DNA of 64,000 nt from JANQIO01 sp965601975 (GCA_965601975.1 OZ271856.1:2728001-2792000); one strand, 5' to 3'; shown: positions 24,258 through 33,969, counted from the stretch's first letter. Numbers and translations: made by a program. Notes: generated by a model not told the origin, from the letters alone.

Positions 24258-26441
24258 ATGAGACGTATCATCCGGGAATTGCAGCAGCGCGGCGTCTTGC
24301 GGACGACCGGCCTGTATATCGCCCTGCTCTGGCTGCTGCTGCAGGTGGGCGACGTGGTGCTGCCCGCCTTCGAGCTTCCCGACAGTATGCTCCGCTATGC
24401 CCTGTTCGCAGGCATTGCCGGCCTGCCGGTGGTGATCCTGCTCTCCTGGTTCTACGAAATCACGCCGGAGGGCATCCTCACCGAGGAGGAGGCCCGCGAG
24501 ACCGGCACCCCCAGGGCCAGCAACCAGACACTGACCATGCTCACCATATTCACGCTGGTGATGGCGCTGGGTGTGTCGCTATACGTCAACTTCCGGCAGG
24601 CATCTGACGAACCGGAAGCGCCGGCGGAAATCGTCTCGATCCTTGTGGCCGACATCCAGAATGAAACCGGGGACCCCCTCTTTGACGGCTCCCTCGAGGC
24701 TGCGCTGGCCATCGGCCTGGAGGGGGCGCCGTTCATCAGCTCCTATGCAAGGACCAACGCGCAACAGGTGGCGCAGCAGATCAACCGCGGCGGCAACCTG
24801 GATGAGGAGTCGGCACGCCTGGTCTCGGTGCGCGAGGGCATCGACCTGGTGCTGACCGGCAGCATTGTGCAGACCGGCGACGGTTATGAACTGACCCAGC
24901 GCGCCCTGGATCCCCTGGAGGGGGACCTGGTGGCCGAGGCCGAGGCCTCGGCCGTCGACAAGCCCGACGTACTACCCGCCGTCGGCACCCTGGCCGCACA
25001 GATTCGCGAGGCCCTGGGTGATGTCAGCCTGGAGGATGAAGACCTGGCCGCCAGCGACGCGTTTACCTCGACGTCTCTCGAGGCGGTGAAGTATTTCACC
25101 CAGGGCCAGAGCCACGCCTTCCGGGAGGAGAACGTGGAGGCCATCGCGTATTTCGAGAAGGCCGTGGAGCAGGACCCAGACTTTGGCCGTGCGTACACGG
25201 CCTGGGCCCACAGCGAGTTTAAGCTGGGCCGTCGTGAGAAGTCCGAGCAGCTCTGGCAGGAAGCGCTGAAGCGCGTCGACAGCATGACCGAGCGGGAGCG
25301 CTATCGCACGCTGGGCCTCTACTATGAGGCGGTGACCGGAAATTCTCGCAAGGCCATCGAGAGCTATGAAATGCTGGTAGAGAAATACCCCGCGGACGCC
25401 ATCGGCTGGAACAACCTCGGGGTCAACTATTTCCTGGTGCTGGAATTCGACAAGGCCATGGAAGTGGGCGGTCAACTGGTTGAGCTGTTCCCGGGCAACC
25501 CGGCCTTTCAGGCCAACTACGCCCTGTTTGCCATGTACGCAGGCGACTTCGATCGCGGCCGGCGCGAAGCCGACGCACTGATCCAGGATAATCCCGGCTA
25601 CTACCTCGCTTACATCCCGGTGGCGATCGCCGAGATCGCCGACGGTAATCTCGACCAGGCCGAGGCCGTCTACCGGCGCATGGCGGAACAGGGAGAAAGA
25701 GCGAAGTCCATCGCCATGGTGGGTCTCGCAGATGTGGCTTCCCTGCGCGGTGACCACCAGGCAGCGGCGGAACTGCTGCGTGAGGGGCGAACCTCCGACA
25801 TGGCCTTCGGCTCCAGCATGGGCACCGCCTACAAGGGTATTTACCTCGCCCGCGCGCTGGCAGCACTGGGTGACCGGGAGGGCGCACTCAAAGTGCTCGA
25901 TGAGAGCGTCACCGAGAATGCCGGCATCAGCCACAGGGTGCCTGCGGCCTTGCTCTACGCGGAACTGGGAATGCCGCAACAGGCACAGGCCATTGCCGAC
26001 CAACTGGCGTCGAACCTGCAGGAGCGGCCGCGGGCGGCGGCGGAAGCGATCAACGGCGCCCTGGCCCTGCAGCGGCAGGATTACGTCGCGGCAGTCGATG
26101 CGCTGCGTGCATCACTGGATCGTGTCGACTTCTGGCTGACGCGGTTCTACCTGGGCAAGGCCTACGCCATGGCAGGCAATCATGCGGAAGCCCTGGGAGA
26201 GTTCGAACTCTGCGCCGAGCGGCTCGGTGAATCCACGGCGCTGTTCCTGGACGACATTCCCACCTTCGAGTATCACGCGCCGCTGTACTACTGGCTGGGC
26301 CGCACCCGGCAGGCAATGGGTTCACAGTCCGGCGCGACCCGTGATCTCGAGCGCTACCTGTTGCTGCGCACCGACGGCGACGCCGGCGTTGAAACAAGGG
26401 ATGCCCGCGAGCGCCTCGCCGCACTCACCGACGCGCCCTAG
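24258..26441 (+). CDS. TPR-repeat inner-membrane protein with TolB/FlgO-like domain
   Basis: A 727-residue protein. Two N-terminal membrane helices (TGLYIALLWLLLQVGDVVLPAF and YALFAGIAGLPVVILLSWFY) and a third around residues 92-112 precede a FlgO/TolB-N-like alpha/beta domain (VSILVADIQNETGDPLFDGSLEAALAIGLE ... GIDLVLTGSIVQTGDGYEL). From about residue 270 it is a chain of TPR motifs (for example EAIAYFEKAVEQDPDFGRAYTAWAHSEFKLGR and KAIESYEMLVEKYPADAIGWNNLG). Such proteins are common in Xanthomonadales and marine gammaproteobacteria, often where an N-terminal CadC or cyclase domain would be; here that output domain is absent. It follows the giant gene by 127 nt and converges on the acyl-CoA dehydrogenase with overlapping stops. 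Role unknown, probably a protein scaffold. Confidence 0.82.
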   Translation: MRRIIRELQQRGVLRTTGLYIALLWLLLQVGDVVLPAFELPDSMLRYALFAGIAGLPVVILLSWFYEITPEGILTEEEARETGTPRASNQTLTMLTIFTLVMALGVSLYVNFRQASDEPEAPAEIVSILVADIQNETGDPLFDGSLEAALAIGLEGAPFISSYARTNAQQVAQQINRGGNLDEESARLVSVREGIDLVLTGSIVQTGDGYELTQRALDPLEGDLVAEAEASAVDKPDVLPAVGTLAAQIREALGDVSLEDEDLAASDAFTSTSLEAVKYFTQGQSHAFREENVEAIAYFEKAVEQDPDFGRAYTAWAHSEFKLGRREKSEQLWQEALKRVDSMTERERYRTLGLYYEAVTGNSRKAIESYEMLVEKYPADAIGWNNLGVNYFLVLEFDKAMEVGGQLVELFPGNPAFQANYALFAMYAGDFDRGRREADALIQDNPGYYLAYIPVAIAEIADGNLDQAEAVYRRMAEQGERAKSIAMVGLADVASLRGDHQAAAELLREGRTSDMAFGSSMGTAYKGIYLARALAALGDREGALKVLDESVTENAGISHRVPAALLYAELGMPQQAQAIADQLASNLQERPRAAAEAINGALALQRQDYVAAVDALRASLDRVDFWLTRFYLGKAYAMAGNHAEALGEFELCAERLGESTALFLDDIPTFEYHAPLYYWLGRTRQAMGSQSGATRDLERYLLLRTDGDAGVETRDARERLAALTDAP

Positions 26442-27583
26442 TGCAGGGTACCCATGTGCTTGGCGATGATGCTGAGCATGGTTTCGTCAGAGCCCCCGCC
26501 GATGCAGCTCACCCGGTTGTCCCGCAGGGCGCGGGCGCAGTAGTTGTCCCACATGAATCCCATACCGCCCCAGTACTGCAGGCAGCTGTTCGCCACCTCC
26601 ACCGCCAGGCGCCCGGCCTTCAACTTCACCATGGAAGCCTTCATGGTCATGTCCTCGCCGGCGACATGCTGTTCGACGGCGGCGTAGGTCAGCGCGCGCA
26701 CGGCCTCCACCTCGGTCTGCAGCTCTGCCAGGCGGAACTGGATCACCTGGTTGTCCAGCAGCGGCTTGCCGAAGGCGCTGCGCTCGCGGGTGTACTCGAT
26801 CGTCTTGTTGATGCAGTTTTCCATGTTCCTGAGCAGAACCAGCGCGCAGTACATGCGCTCTTCCTGGAACTGCTTCATCTGGTACACAAAACCCTGCCCC
26901 TCTTCGCCAATGCGATAGCGTTGGGGCACACACACGTCTTCGAAGAACACCTGGGCGGTATCGGAAGAGCGCAGGCCCAGCTTGTCCAGCTTCGGCGCCA
27001 CCGTCACACCGGGTGTGTCGCTGGGCACGATAATCAGCGACTTGTTCTTGTGGATCGGGCCCTCGCCCGTGTTGGCCAGCAGGCAGAAGAAATCCGCCTG
27101 GGTGGAATTGGTAATCCACATCTTGGTGCCGTTGATGACGTAATCGTCGCCGTCCTGCTTCGCGGTGGTCTTGATCGCCGCCACGTCGGAGCCCGCGTGG
27201 GGTTCGCTGACCGCGATGCTGGACACCGTGTCGCCGGCGATGGCCGGCACCAGGAACTCATTGCGCAGCTCGTCGCTGCCGAAGCGCGCCAGCGCCGGCG
27301 TGGACATCATGGTATGTACACCGATCAGCAGCGGTGAACTACCGTGGTCGGCGCCGCCCAGCTCCTCCGAGAACACCGCCTGGTAGGAAAAATCCAGGCC
27401 CAGTCCACCGAAGGCCTCGGGTTTGTCGATGCCCAGCAGGCCGAGCTTGCCCGCCTTCTTCATGATCTCGTGGCCGGGCAATTCCTGGGCCTTCTCCCAT
27501 TCGTCCACATGGGGATTGAGTTCTTCCTGCACGAACCGTGACACCGTGCGACGCAGCTCGTTGTGTTGTTCGGTGAATTGCAT
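26438..27583 (-). CDS. Acyl-CoA dehydrogenase, probable citronellyl-CoA dehydrogenase (AtuD-like)
   Basis: A 381-residue FAD-dependent acyl-CoA dehydrogenase. Signatures: SSIAVSEPHAGSDVAAIKTTA, WITNSTQADFFCLLANTG and the C-terminal QYWGGMGFMWDNYCARALRDNRVSCIGGGSDETMLSIIAKHMG. It introduces the alpha,beta double bond into an acyl-CoA and passes electrons to ETF. Being last in an operon with AtuA-, C-, E- and F-like proteins, it is best read as AtuD (citronellyl-CoA) rather than isovaleryl-CoA dehydrogenase; the sequence alone does not settle the substrate. Its stop overlaps that of the convergent TPR gene by 4 nt. Confidence 0.85.
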   Translation of the reverse strand: MQFTEQHNELRRTVSRFVQEELNPHVDEWEKAQELPGHEIMKKAGKLGLLGIDKPEAFGGLGLDFSYQAVFSEELGGADHGSSPLLIGVHTMMSTPALARFGSDELRNEFLVPAIAGDTVSSIAVSEPHAGSDVAAIKTTAKQDGDDYVINGTKMWITNSTQADFFCLLANTGEGPIHKNKSLIIVPSDTPGVTVAPKLDKLGLRSSDTAQVFFEDVCVPQRYRIGEEGQGFVYQMKQFQEERMYCALVLLRNMENCINKTIEYTRERSAFGKPLLDNQVIQFRLAELQTEVEAVRALTYAAVEQHVAGEDMTMKASMVKLKAGRLAVEVANSCLQYWGGMGFMWDNYCARALRDNRVSCIGGGSDETMLSIIAKHMGTLH

Positions 27584-27611
27584 GAATGTCTACCTCGTAT
27601 TGTGTGCGGGG

Positions 27612-29606
27612 CTAGGACGCGGCCTCGATTTCCAGCAGGACGGCGCCCGCGGACACCTGTTCGCCCACGCCGGAATGAATCGCCACCACGGTGCCGGACA
27701 CCTCCGCCACCAGCTTGTGCTCCATCTTCATCGCCTCCATGACGGCGAGACCATCGCCCTCGTTCACGCTGTCGCCGACCGTCACCATCACGTCCAGCAG
27801 GTTGCCGTGCATGGGTGCGGTCACCGTGCCGCTGCCGGCACCCGCCAGGTCCGCGGCGGTGAAAGCCAGCTCGTTGCTGAATGTCGCGCTGCGGCCCGCC
27901 AGTTGCAGCACCACCTGGCCGCGCTCGGGGAAACAGTAGGCGAGGTTCTGCTGTACGCCGTCGACAGCAACCCGGGCCATGCCCTCCTCGCCTTCGCTGA
28001 GCCACTCCACTTCGTGTGCATCTTCTCCCGCGACGACCTGGTACCGGTCCGTGCCCAGCTGGCCGACAAACAGGTCCAGGGTTTCCCCTTCGATGTCGTA
28101 ACGAATGTGACTTGCAAGGCCGCGACTGCCGCTCCAGCCACTCAGGGCCAGGGAGGGCGACAGCATGTGCCGCTCGGAGCCGTCCAGTCCCTGAAGGTAT
28201 TGCAGGCAGGCGCCCACAACGCCCAGCTCTCGCGCAGGTGGGGGTGTGCGGTAGCCATCCGGGAACTGCTCTCCGATAAAGGCGGTGGTCGCACCGCCGT
28301 CAGCGAAGCAGTCATTGCCCAACACATCCACCAGGAATTCCCGGTTGGTTTCGAAGCCGAACAGTGCCGTATTCTCCAGCGCACGGACCAGGCGGCGTCG
28401 CGCGACTTCACGGTTTTCGCCCCAGGTGATGATCTTCGCCACCATCGGGTCGTAGAAGGGCGACACTTCCTGGCCCTGCAGCAGGCCGTGGTCCACGCGC
28501 ACGCCCTCCCCCGCGGGCGGCTGCCACAGTAGCGCGGGGCCCGAGGCCGGCAGGAAGTCGTTGCGGGAATCCTCCGCGTAGAGCCGCACCTCGATGGCAT
28601 GGCCGTCGAGTTCAACGTCTTCCTGGGACAGGGGTAGCGTTTCGCCCTGGGCCACATCCAGCTGCAGCGCCACCAGGTCGAGGCCGGTCACCAGTTCGGT
28701 GACCGGGTGTTCCACCTGCAGGCGTGTGTTCATCTCCAGGAAGTAGAAGTTCTGGTCCGCGTCGAGCAGGAACTCCACGGTGCCGGCGCCCACATAGTCG
28801 ATACTGCGGGCGGCGTTGACCGCCGCTTCGCCCATGGCCACTCGCAGTTCCGGCGTCATCACCGGGCAGGGAGATTCCTCCACCACTTTCTGGTGGCGCC
28901 GCTGCACGGAGCAGTCGCGCTCGCCCAGGTGAATCACGTTGCCGTGGGTATCGCCGAACACCTGCAGCTCGACATGGCGTGGCTGGATGACAGCCTTCTC
29001 CAGGATCAATTCCCCGGAGCCGAAGGCGTTTTCCGCCTCGGAACGGGCCGAGGCCAACGCTTCCGGCATGGCATCCAGGTCATCCACCAGGCGCATGCCC
29101 CGCCCGCCGCCGCCGGCCGCCGCCTTGACCATGATCGGCACACCGATATCTTTCGCCGCGGCCAGCAGCGTCTCATCGGACTGGTCCGGGTCCTGGTAAC
29201 CCGGGATACAGGGGACGTCCGCTTCCAGCATTCTTCGCTTCGACTCCGCCTTGTTGCCCATGGCCTCGATGGCAGCGGCCGAAGGGCCGATAAAGACAAT
29301 GCCCGCCTTCTCACAGGCTGCGGCAAACCCGGCATTCTCCGACAGGAAGCCGTAACCCGGGTGGATGGCAGCGGCCCCGGTCTTTGCGGCAGCATCGAGA
29401 ATTCGCTGCGGGTCCAGGTAGCTGTCTTTCACCGGCGCAGGTCCGATCAGCACGGCCTGGTCCGCGAGCTGCACATGCGGCGCATCGACATCCGCCTCGG
29501 AGTAGACCGCTACCGTTCGGTAACCCTGGGCCCGGGCGCTGCGAATCACCCGGCAGGCGATCTCGCCGCGATTGGCTACCAGCACGCTGTCAAAACGATT
29601 ACTCAC
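27612..29606 (-). CDS. Acyl-CoA carboxylase biotin-containing subunit, probable geranyl-CoA carboxylase alpha (AtuF-like)
   Basis: A 664-residue subunit with biotin carboxylase (FDSVLVANRGEIACRVIRSA, ATP-grasp KAAAGGGGRGMRLV, NTRLQVEHPVTELVTGLDLV) followed by a linker domain and a biotin carrier domain with the biotinyl-Lys motif EAMKMEHKL near the C-terminus. It charges biotin with CO2 using ATP and pairs with the beta subunit at 30423-32057. MCC alpha and GCC alpha have the same architecture; DUF1446/AtuA in the operon favours GCC. Start is GTG 29606, forming a GTGA overlap with the hydratase gene. Confidence 0.9.
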   Translation of the reverse strand: MSNRFDSVLVANRGEIACRVIRSARAQGYRTVAVYSEADVDAPHVQLADQAVLIGPAPVKDSYLDPQRILDAAAKTGAAAIHPGYGFLSENAGFAAACEKAGIVFIGPSAAAIEAMGNKAESKRRMLEADVPCIPGYQDPDQSDETLLAAAKDIGVPIMVKAAAGGGGRGMRLVDDLDAMPEALASARSEAENAFGSGELILEKAVIQPRHVELQVFGDTHGNVIHLGERDCSVQRRHQKVVEESPCPVMTPELRVAMGEAAVNAARSIDYVGAGTVEFLLDADQNFYFLEMNTRLQVEHPVTELVTGLDLVALQLDVAQGETLPLSQEDVELDGHAIEVRLYAEDSRNDFLPASGPALLWQPPAGEGVRVDHGLLQGQEVSPFYDPMVAKIITWGENREVARRRLVRALENTALFGFETNREFLVDVLGNDCFADGGATTAFIGEQFPDGYRTPPPARELGVVGACLQYLQGLDGSERHMLSPSLALSGWSGSRGLASHIRYDIEGETLDLFVGQLGTDRYQVVAGEDAHEVEWLSEGEEGMARVAVDGVQQNLAYCFPERGQVVLQLAGRSATFSNELAFTAADLAGAGSGTVTAPMHGNLLDVMVTVGDSVNEGDGLAVMEAMKMEHKLVAEVSGTVVAIHSGVGEQVSAGAVLLEIEAAS

Positions 29607-30412
29607 GCGTCGACCTCCCCTGCCCAGGCGGGCTTACGTTTCTCGGAAAACGCCATCATGCCCTCGCGCCCCTCGTCACCGAGCATGGCGTCGGCAAAGC
29701 GCTCCGCGGCAAACTGCACGATGTCGTCGCCGTGCAGGGTTTCCGACGCTGCGATGATCTGTTTCGTCAGCGCGATCGCGCCCGGCGCGCCGCGGCGAGC
29801 GTCGCCGACAATGTCGGCCGCTTTTTCCTCCAGCGCGCCGGCGTCGTCCACCAGGAAATGGGCAAAGCCCAGGCGGTGAGCCTCTTCGCCGTTGAATCGC
29901 TGCGCCGTCAGCAGCAGGCGCCGGGCCTGCGAGGCGCCGATGCGCTTGATGACCACCGGCGTAATCTGTGCGGGTGGGATACCGAGCGTGACTTCCGTCA
30001 GCGAAAACTTCGCGTCCGCCGTGGTCACCACCACGTCGGCGATACAGGACAGGCCGAGGCCGCCGGCCATGGCAAACCCCTCGATCAGCACGATGAACAG
30101 CTGCGGCAGCTGGTTGACCGCGTGACACATGCGGCCGAAGCTCGCATTGAACTCGACAATCTGCTCGCGCGATGTGCCGCCCTGGAAAACAGTCTTGAAC
30201 ATCTTCAGGTCGCCGCCGGAGCAGAACGCGCCCCCCTTGCCCCGCAGGATCACGAAGCGGATATCTTTTTCCTCCGGGAGGGCTTCCAGCACGGCGGCGA
30301 GCTCGCCGGCCATCTCGTCCGACAGGGCGTTCTTTACCTCGGGACGATTGAACCAGATGGTGAGCAGGTCACCGTCCCGCTCAAGAATCAGGTTGGATAC
30401 TTCTGGCAACAT
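29603..30412 (-). CDS. Enoyl-CoA hydratase family, probable isohexenylglutaconyl-CoA hydratase (AtuE-like)
   Basis: A 269-residue crotonase. The oxyanion-hole region FVILRGKGGAFCSGGDLKMFKT and the second block IVLIEGFAMAGGLGLSCIADVVVTTADAKFSLTEVTLGI are clear. It hydrates the product of the carboxylase. In liu clusters the equivalent is LiuC (methylglutaconyl-CoA hydratase); the presence of AtuA points to AtuE. ATG 30412 has AAGGAG 6 nt upstream. It lies 10 nt after the carboxyltransferase gene. Confidence 0.87.
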   Translation of the reverse strand: MLPEVSNLILERDGDLLTIWFNRPEVKNALSDEMAGELAAVLEALPEEKDIRFVILRGKGGAFCSGGDLKMFKTVFQGGTSREQIVEFNASFGRMCHAVNQLPQLFIVLIEGFAMAGGLGLSCIADVVVTTADAKFSLTEVTLGIPPAQITPVVIKRIGASQARRLLLTAQRFNGEEAHRLGFAHFLVDDAGALEEKAADIVGDARRGAPGAIALTKQIIAASETLHGDDIVQFAAERFADAMLGDEGREGMMAFSEKRKPAWAGEVDA

Positions 30413-30422
30413 GGTTGACTCC

Positions 30423-32057
30423 TTACATGCGGCCGACGCCGAAGCTGTTCGTGAATACTGTTCGGTTACGCGCTTCCCAGCAGGTCTGCAGCGCCATGCC
30501 CAGCACCCGCCTTGAATCCCGCGGATCGATGAGGCCGTCGTCGAGCATGCGGCCCGAGGTGTAGAAAGCGTCCGACTGTCGGTCGTAGTGGGAGACCACG
30601 CGGGTCTCCTGTTCCGCCAGCATGTCCTCGTCTACCTCCTGGTCCTTGCGGGCGGCGCTCTCCCGGAATACCTGTGACATGGTCTTGGCGGCCTGCTCGC
30701 CGCCCATGACGCCGATCTGGATATTGGGCCAGCTGAACACGAAGTCCGGGTCGTAGCCCTGGCCGCACATCCCGTAGTTGCCCGCGCCGAAGCTGGCGCC
30801 GATCATCAGTGTCAGCCGCGGCACCCGGGTATTGGCCACCGCCTGGATCATCTTGGCGCCGTGCTTGATCATGCCCGCCTGCTCGTACTCGGTGCCCACC
30901 ATGTAGCCGGTGATGTTCTGAAGGAACACCAGCGGCGTACCCGCCTGGTCACAGAGCTGGATAAACTGGGCCGCCTTGGCGGCGCCGTTGGGATCGATGG
31001 GGCCGTTGTTACAGAGAATGCCCACGGGCATGCCGTAAATGCTGGCCTGCAGGCAGACCATGGAAACCCCGTAGCCGGGTTTGAAGTCCGTGAAGCTGGA
31101 ACCGTCGACAATGCGCGCCACCACTTCCCTGGCTTCGTAGGGCTGCCGATAGTCCACGGGAACGACACCCAGAAGTTCCTCCGGGGAATGGACCGGCTCC
31201 GCGAAGTCCCGGGGCGGCGGCGTATTGCAGTGGCGATTCCAGTCCAGACGCCCCACCACGTCGCGGCACATGGCCAGGGCATGGGCGTCATCCTCCGCCA
31301 GGTATTCCACCAGGCCCGAGGTGGTCGCATGCATTTCCGAACCGCCCAGGGTGGCCTGGTCCGCCACTTCCCCGGTGGCCGCCTTGAGCAGCGCAGGTCC
31401 CGCCAGTGCTGCCATGCCATTGTCTTTCACACCGATTACGTAGTCGCTCATGCCCGGCATATAGGCACCGCCGGCAACGGAAAGGCCGTGCAGCACGGTG
31501 ATCACGGGAATGCCCGCGGCGCTGAGGTGCGCCAGTCTCGCGAAAACGCCGCCGGCGGACATCCACATCTCGACCTGGTACTTGAACAGGTCCGCACCGG
31601 CGCTCTCCACCAGGTGCACGAAGGGCAGCTTCTTGTCTTTCGCGATATCCATGGCGCGAATGATCTTCTTGCTGCTGAACGTGGTCATGGCCCCGGCGTT
31701 GATGCCGGAGTCGTCGACCACCACCATGCAGCGGGTACCGGCGATGAAACCGATGCCATTGATCCCGTTGGAACCCGGTATGGACGTCTCGCGATCCTCG
31801 TCCTCTACCAGGTAACCCGCGAGGTTGTTGATTTCGAGGAACGGCGAGCCGGGGTCCAGCAGCCGGTTCAGGCGTTCCCGCGGCAGCAACTGGTTGCGTC
31901 GCTGGAAGCGCGGCAGGGCCTTGTTGGAGAGCTGCGCGGCGCGGTCCAGCACGCTGTGCAGCTTGTCGACCAGCTCGAGCATATCGCTGCGGTTCTTCGC
32001 GAAGTCCTCGGAACCGGGATTGATGCGGCTGTGGAAAGCAGGCGGCGATGTCGTCAT
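30423..32057 (-). CDS. Acyl-CoA carboxylase carboxyltransferase subunit, probable geranyl-CoA carboxylase beta (AtuC-like)
   Basis: A 544-residue biotin-dependent carboxyltransferase of the MCC-beta/GCC-beta type. Family blocks: RERLNRLLDPGSPFLEINNLAGY, GTRCMVVVDDSGINAGAMTTFS, GLSVAGGAYMPGMSDYVIGV, FLQNITGYMVGTEYEQAGMIKHGAKM and GASFGAGNYGMCGQGYDPDFVFSWPNIQIGVMGGEQAA. It moves CO2 from biotin to the gamma carbon of a branched enoyl-CoA, geranyl-CoA if this is the atu pathway. 21 nt separate it from the AtuA-like gene upstream. Confidence 0.92.
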   Translation of the reverse strand: MTTSPPAFHSRINPGSEDFAKNRSDMLELVDKLHSVLDRAAQLSNKALPRFQRRNQLLPRERLNRLLDPGSPFLEINNLAGYLVEDEDRETSIPGSNGINGIGFIAGTRCMVVVDDSGINAGAMTTFSSKKIIRAMDIAKDKKLPFVHLVESAGADLFKYQVEMWMSAGGVFARLAHLSAAGIPVITVLHGLSVAGGAYMPGMSDYVIGVKDNGMAALAGPALLKAATGEVADQATLGGSEMHATTSGLVEYLAEDDAHALAMCRDVVGRLDWNRHCNTPPPRDFAEPVHSPEELLGVVPVDYRQPYEAREVVARIVDGSSFTDFKPGYGVSMVCLQASIYGMPVGILCNNGPIDPNGAAKAAQFIQLCDQAGTPLVFLQNITGYMVGTEYEQAGMIKHGAKMIQAVANTRVPRLTLMIGASFGAGNYGMCGQGYDPDFVFSWPNIQIGVMGGEQAAKTMSQVFRESAARKDQEVDEDMLAEQETRVVSHYDRQSDAFYTSGRMLDDGLIDPRDSRRVLGMALQTCWEARNRTVFTNSFGVGRM

Positions 32058-32078
32058 GGTGTCTCTCGCGGCGGTTGT

Positions 32079-33875
32079 TTAAACCAGTTGGAATTTGTCG
32101 GCGAGGCTGCGCGGCAGCTGGATGGGCTCGACCAGCAGCAGCTGTGCATAGCCCTTGCCCTGGGGGTCGACCCGCAGGCTGGCTACGCCGCCGCCCCCCA
32201 GCACGTCGTGCAGCAGGAAATTGAAGGCGTGGCTGCCGGGCAGGTAAAAGCGCTCGACCGTGCCGGCCTCACCCAGGAAATGCGCGAAGTAGTCCTCGAC
32301 CCGATCCGCGGTGAGGGATTCGGCGATGTAGGGCACAAATTCGGGCCGCCGCGCAATGATGCCGATATTGGCCTTGTTCCCCTTGTCGCCACTGCGCCCC
32401 CAGGCCAGGGCCTCCAGTGGGACAGGCACCCGGAGCTCTTCATCATCCGGCAGGAGCGGCAGGACCGGTTCGACCGTCACAATGTCGCCACCGACCGTAT
32501 CCTCTATCGTCGTCGAGTCACCTTCGACATCCACGGATACGGTCACGTCGGCTTTCGGAATTTCCATCGAGAACAGGCGCACCACCGGCGAGGGCTTGGC
32601 GCGGGCGCCGGCAAAACCGGTGAGACCGGGCGGCGCGGTCAGGGCCAGGCCTGTCATTTCCTTGAGGAAGATCCCCACTCCCGCGGCGGCGGGGTGTTTC
32701 ACCGCCAGCTTCACATCCACCTCGCGCACGCCACGGGCCTGGCGGGCGGCGCCGAAATGGGTTTCGCTGCCGATGACCTCGACGCTGGTTTCCGTAAAGG
32801 GCGGCAGGCCCGCCTTTTCCAGTATCTGCCCGGCACGGAGGAATACCGAGCGGGCAAAGTGCTCGGCCTTGGTCTCGGCGTCGCGACCGTACATGGTCCA
32901 GACATGTCCCGCGCGAAAACCGTCCGCCCAGGTGGCGCTGGCCTTGTAGTTGATCGGCGCACCGCGGCCCCGGGCGCCGTCGACCCGCACCAGGTCTGCG
33001 CTGAGTTGCTCCAGGGTCACACCGGAGAAATCGCAGATCACGTCCGGGAGGATATAGGCCTGGGGATCGCCGATCTCGTAGAGCATCTGCTCCGCGACCG
33101 TACCCACGGAGACGGTGCCACCGGTGCCTGCGGGCTTGGACAGTTCGAAACCGCCGTCGGTGTGAATGGTTGCGATCGGGTAGCCGGCACTGTCGAGACT
33201 GTCGACCACGGACTCCCAGTCGGTGAAGTTGCCGCCGGTGGCCTGGGTGCCACACTCCAGGATGTGGCCGGCAAGGCTGCCCTGGGCCAGCTTGTCGTAG
33301 TCTTCACGCCCCCAGCCAAAAGCGTGGATGCAGGCCCCCAGGGTGACCGCGGAGTCGACGCAGCGGCCGGTGATCACGATGTCGGCTCCGCGATCCAGCG
33401 CGTCGGCAATAGGGAATGCTCCGAGATAGGCATTGATGCTCGCAACGTGCTCCGGGTCGGGGAAGGATTCTCCCGAGAACATCTCGCTGGCGCCGGCGAA
33501 CTCAGCCGCGCGTGCCGTCAGGTCATCGCCGCTGACCACCGCCACCTTGAGATCCAGTTCCTGTCCGGAAATGATGTAGCGCAGGGCGTCGGCGCAGGCC
33601 TGGGGGTTCACCCCGCCGGCGTTGGCAATGATCTTGATGCCCTGCTCGGCGATGGCTTCGAGGTTGGGCGCCATGGCGGCCCCAACAAAGTCCGTGGCGT
33701 AGCCCTTGCTGTCGTCGGCAGCCCGGGCCCGCGCCATGATCGACATGGTGATCTCGGCCAGGTAGTCGTAGACGATGTAATCGACATTCCCGGCGCCCAG
33801 CAGCTGTGGCGTCGCCAGCGCGGCATCACCCCAGAAGCCCGAGGCCCCTCCAATAGCGATCGACTCCTGGCCCAT
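32079..33875 (-). CDS. Acyclic terpene utilisation protein AtuA-like (DUF1446)
   Basis: A 598-residue DUF1446 protein: start MGQESIAIGGASGFWGDAALATPQLL, GIKIIANAGGVNPQACADALR, then a C-terminal ferredoxin-fold-like AtuA domain (LEALAWGRSGDKGNKANIGIIARRPEF). AtuA is the marker that separates terpene (atu) clusters from leucine (liu) clusters in Pseudomonas; its biochemical step is not firmly established. It is the first gene of the operon, divergent from a TetR gene, with two operator-like inverted repeats between. GGGGGAGG precedes ATG 33875. Confidence 0.88.
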   Translation of the reverse strand: MGQESIAIGGASGFWGDAALATPQLLGAGNVDYIVYDYLAEITMSIMARARAADDSKGYATDFVGAAMAPNLEAIAEQGIKIIANAGGVNPQACADALRYIISGQELDLKVAVVSGDDLTARAAEFAGASEMFSGESFPDPEHVASINAYLGAFPIADALDRGADIVITGRCVDSAVTLGACIHAFGWGREDYDKLAQGSLAGHILECGTQATGGNFTDWESVVDSLDSAGYPIATIHTDGGFELSKPAGTGGTVSVGTVAEQMLYEIGDPQAYILPDVICDFSGVTLEQLSADLVRVDGARGRGAPINYKASATWADGFRAGHVWTMYGRDAETKAEHFARSVFLRAGQILEKAGLPPFTETSVEVIGSETHFGAARQARGVREVDVKLAVKHPAAAGVGIFLKEMTGLALTAPPGLTGFAGARAKPSPVVRLFSMEIPKADVTVSVDVEGDSTTIEDTVGGDIVTVEPVLPLLPDDEELRVPVPLEALAWGRSGDKGNKANIGIIARRPEFVPYIAESLTADRVEDYFAHFLGEAGTVERFYLPGSHAFNFLLHDVLGGGGVASLRVDPQGKGYAQLLLVEPIQLPRSLADKFQLV

Positions 33876-33947
33876 AGGCCCTCCCCCGTTGTCTACCCTG
33901 CTACCAGCATGGTTCGCGATTGCATGAACGGCAAAGTCTAGACTAGA

Positions 33948-33964
33948 ATTGAGCGGTGCTCAAT
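33948..33964. promoter_or_regulatory. Perfect inverted repeat between atuA-like and TetR genes
   Basis: ATTGAGCGGTGCTCAAT is a perfect 7-bp inverted repeat with a 3-bp spacer, typical of a TetR-dimer operator. It lies 73 bp upstream of the atuA-like start and 43 bp upstream of the TetR gene start. Confidence 0.78.
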
Positions 33965-33969
33965 ATTTT

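Noticed and set aside
26438..33875. A leucine/isovalerate (liu) operon
   Set aside because: The carboxylase, hydratase and dehydrogenase would fit, but the DUF1446/AtuA protein and the lack of an HMG-CoA lyase favour atu. The distinction remains open to a phylogeny.
30861..33941. A 1026-codon open frame on the plus strand opposite the atuC- and atuA-like genes
   Set aside because: It is antisense to two well-recognised genes, shows no family sequence, and arises from GC-rich third positions.
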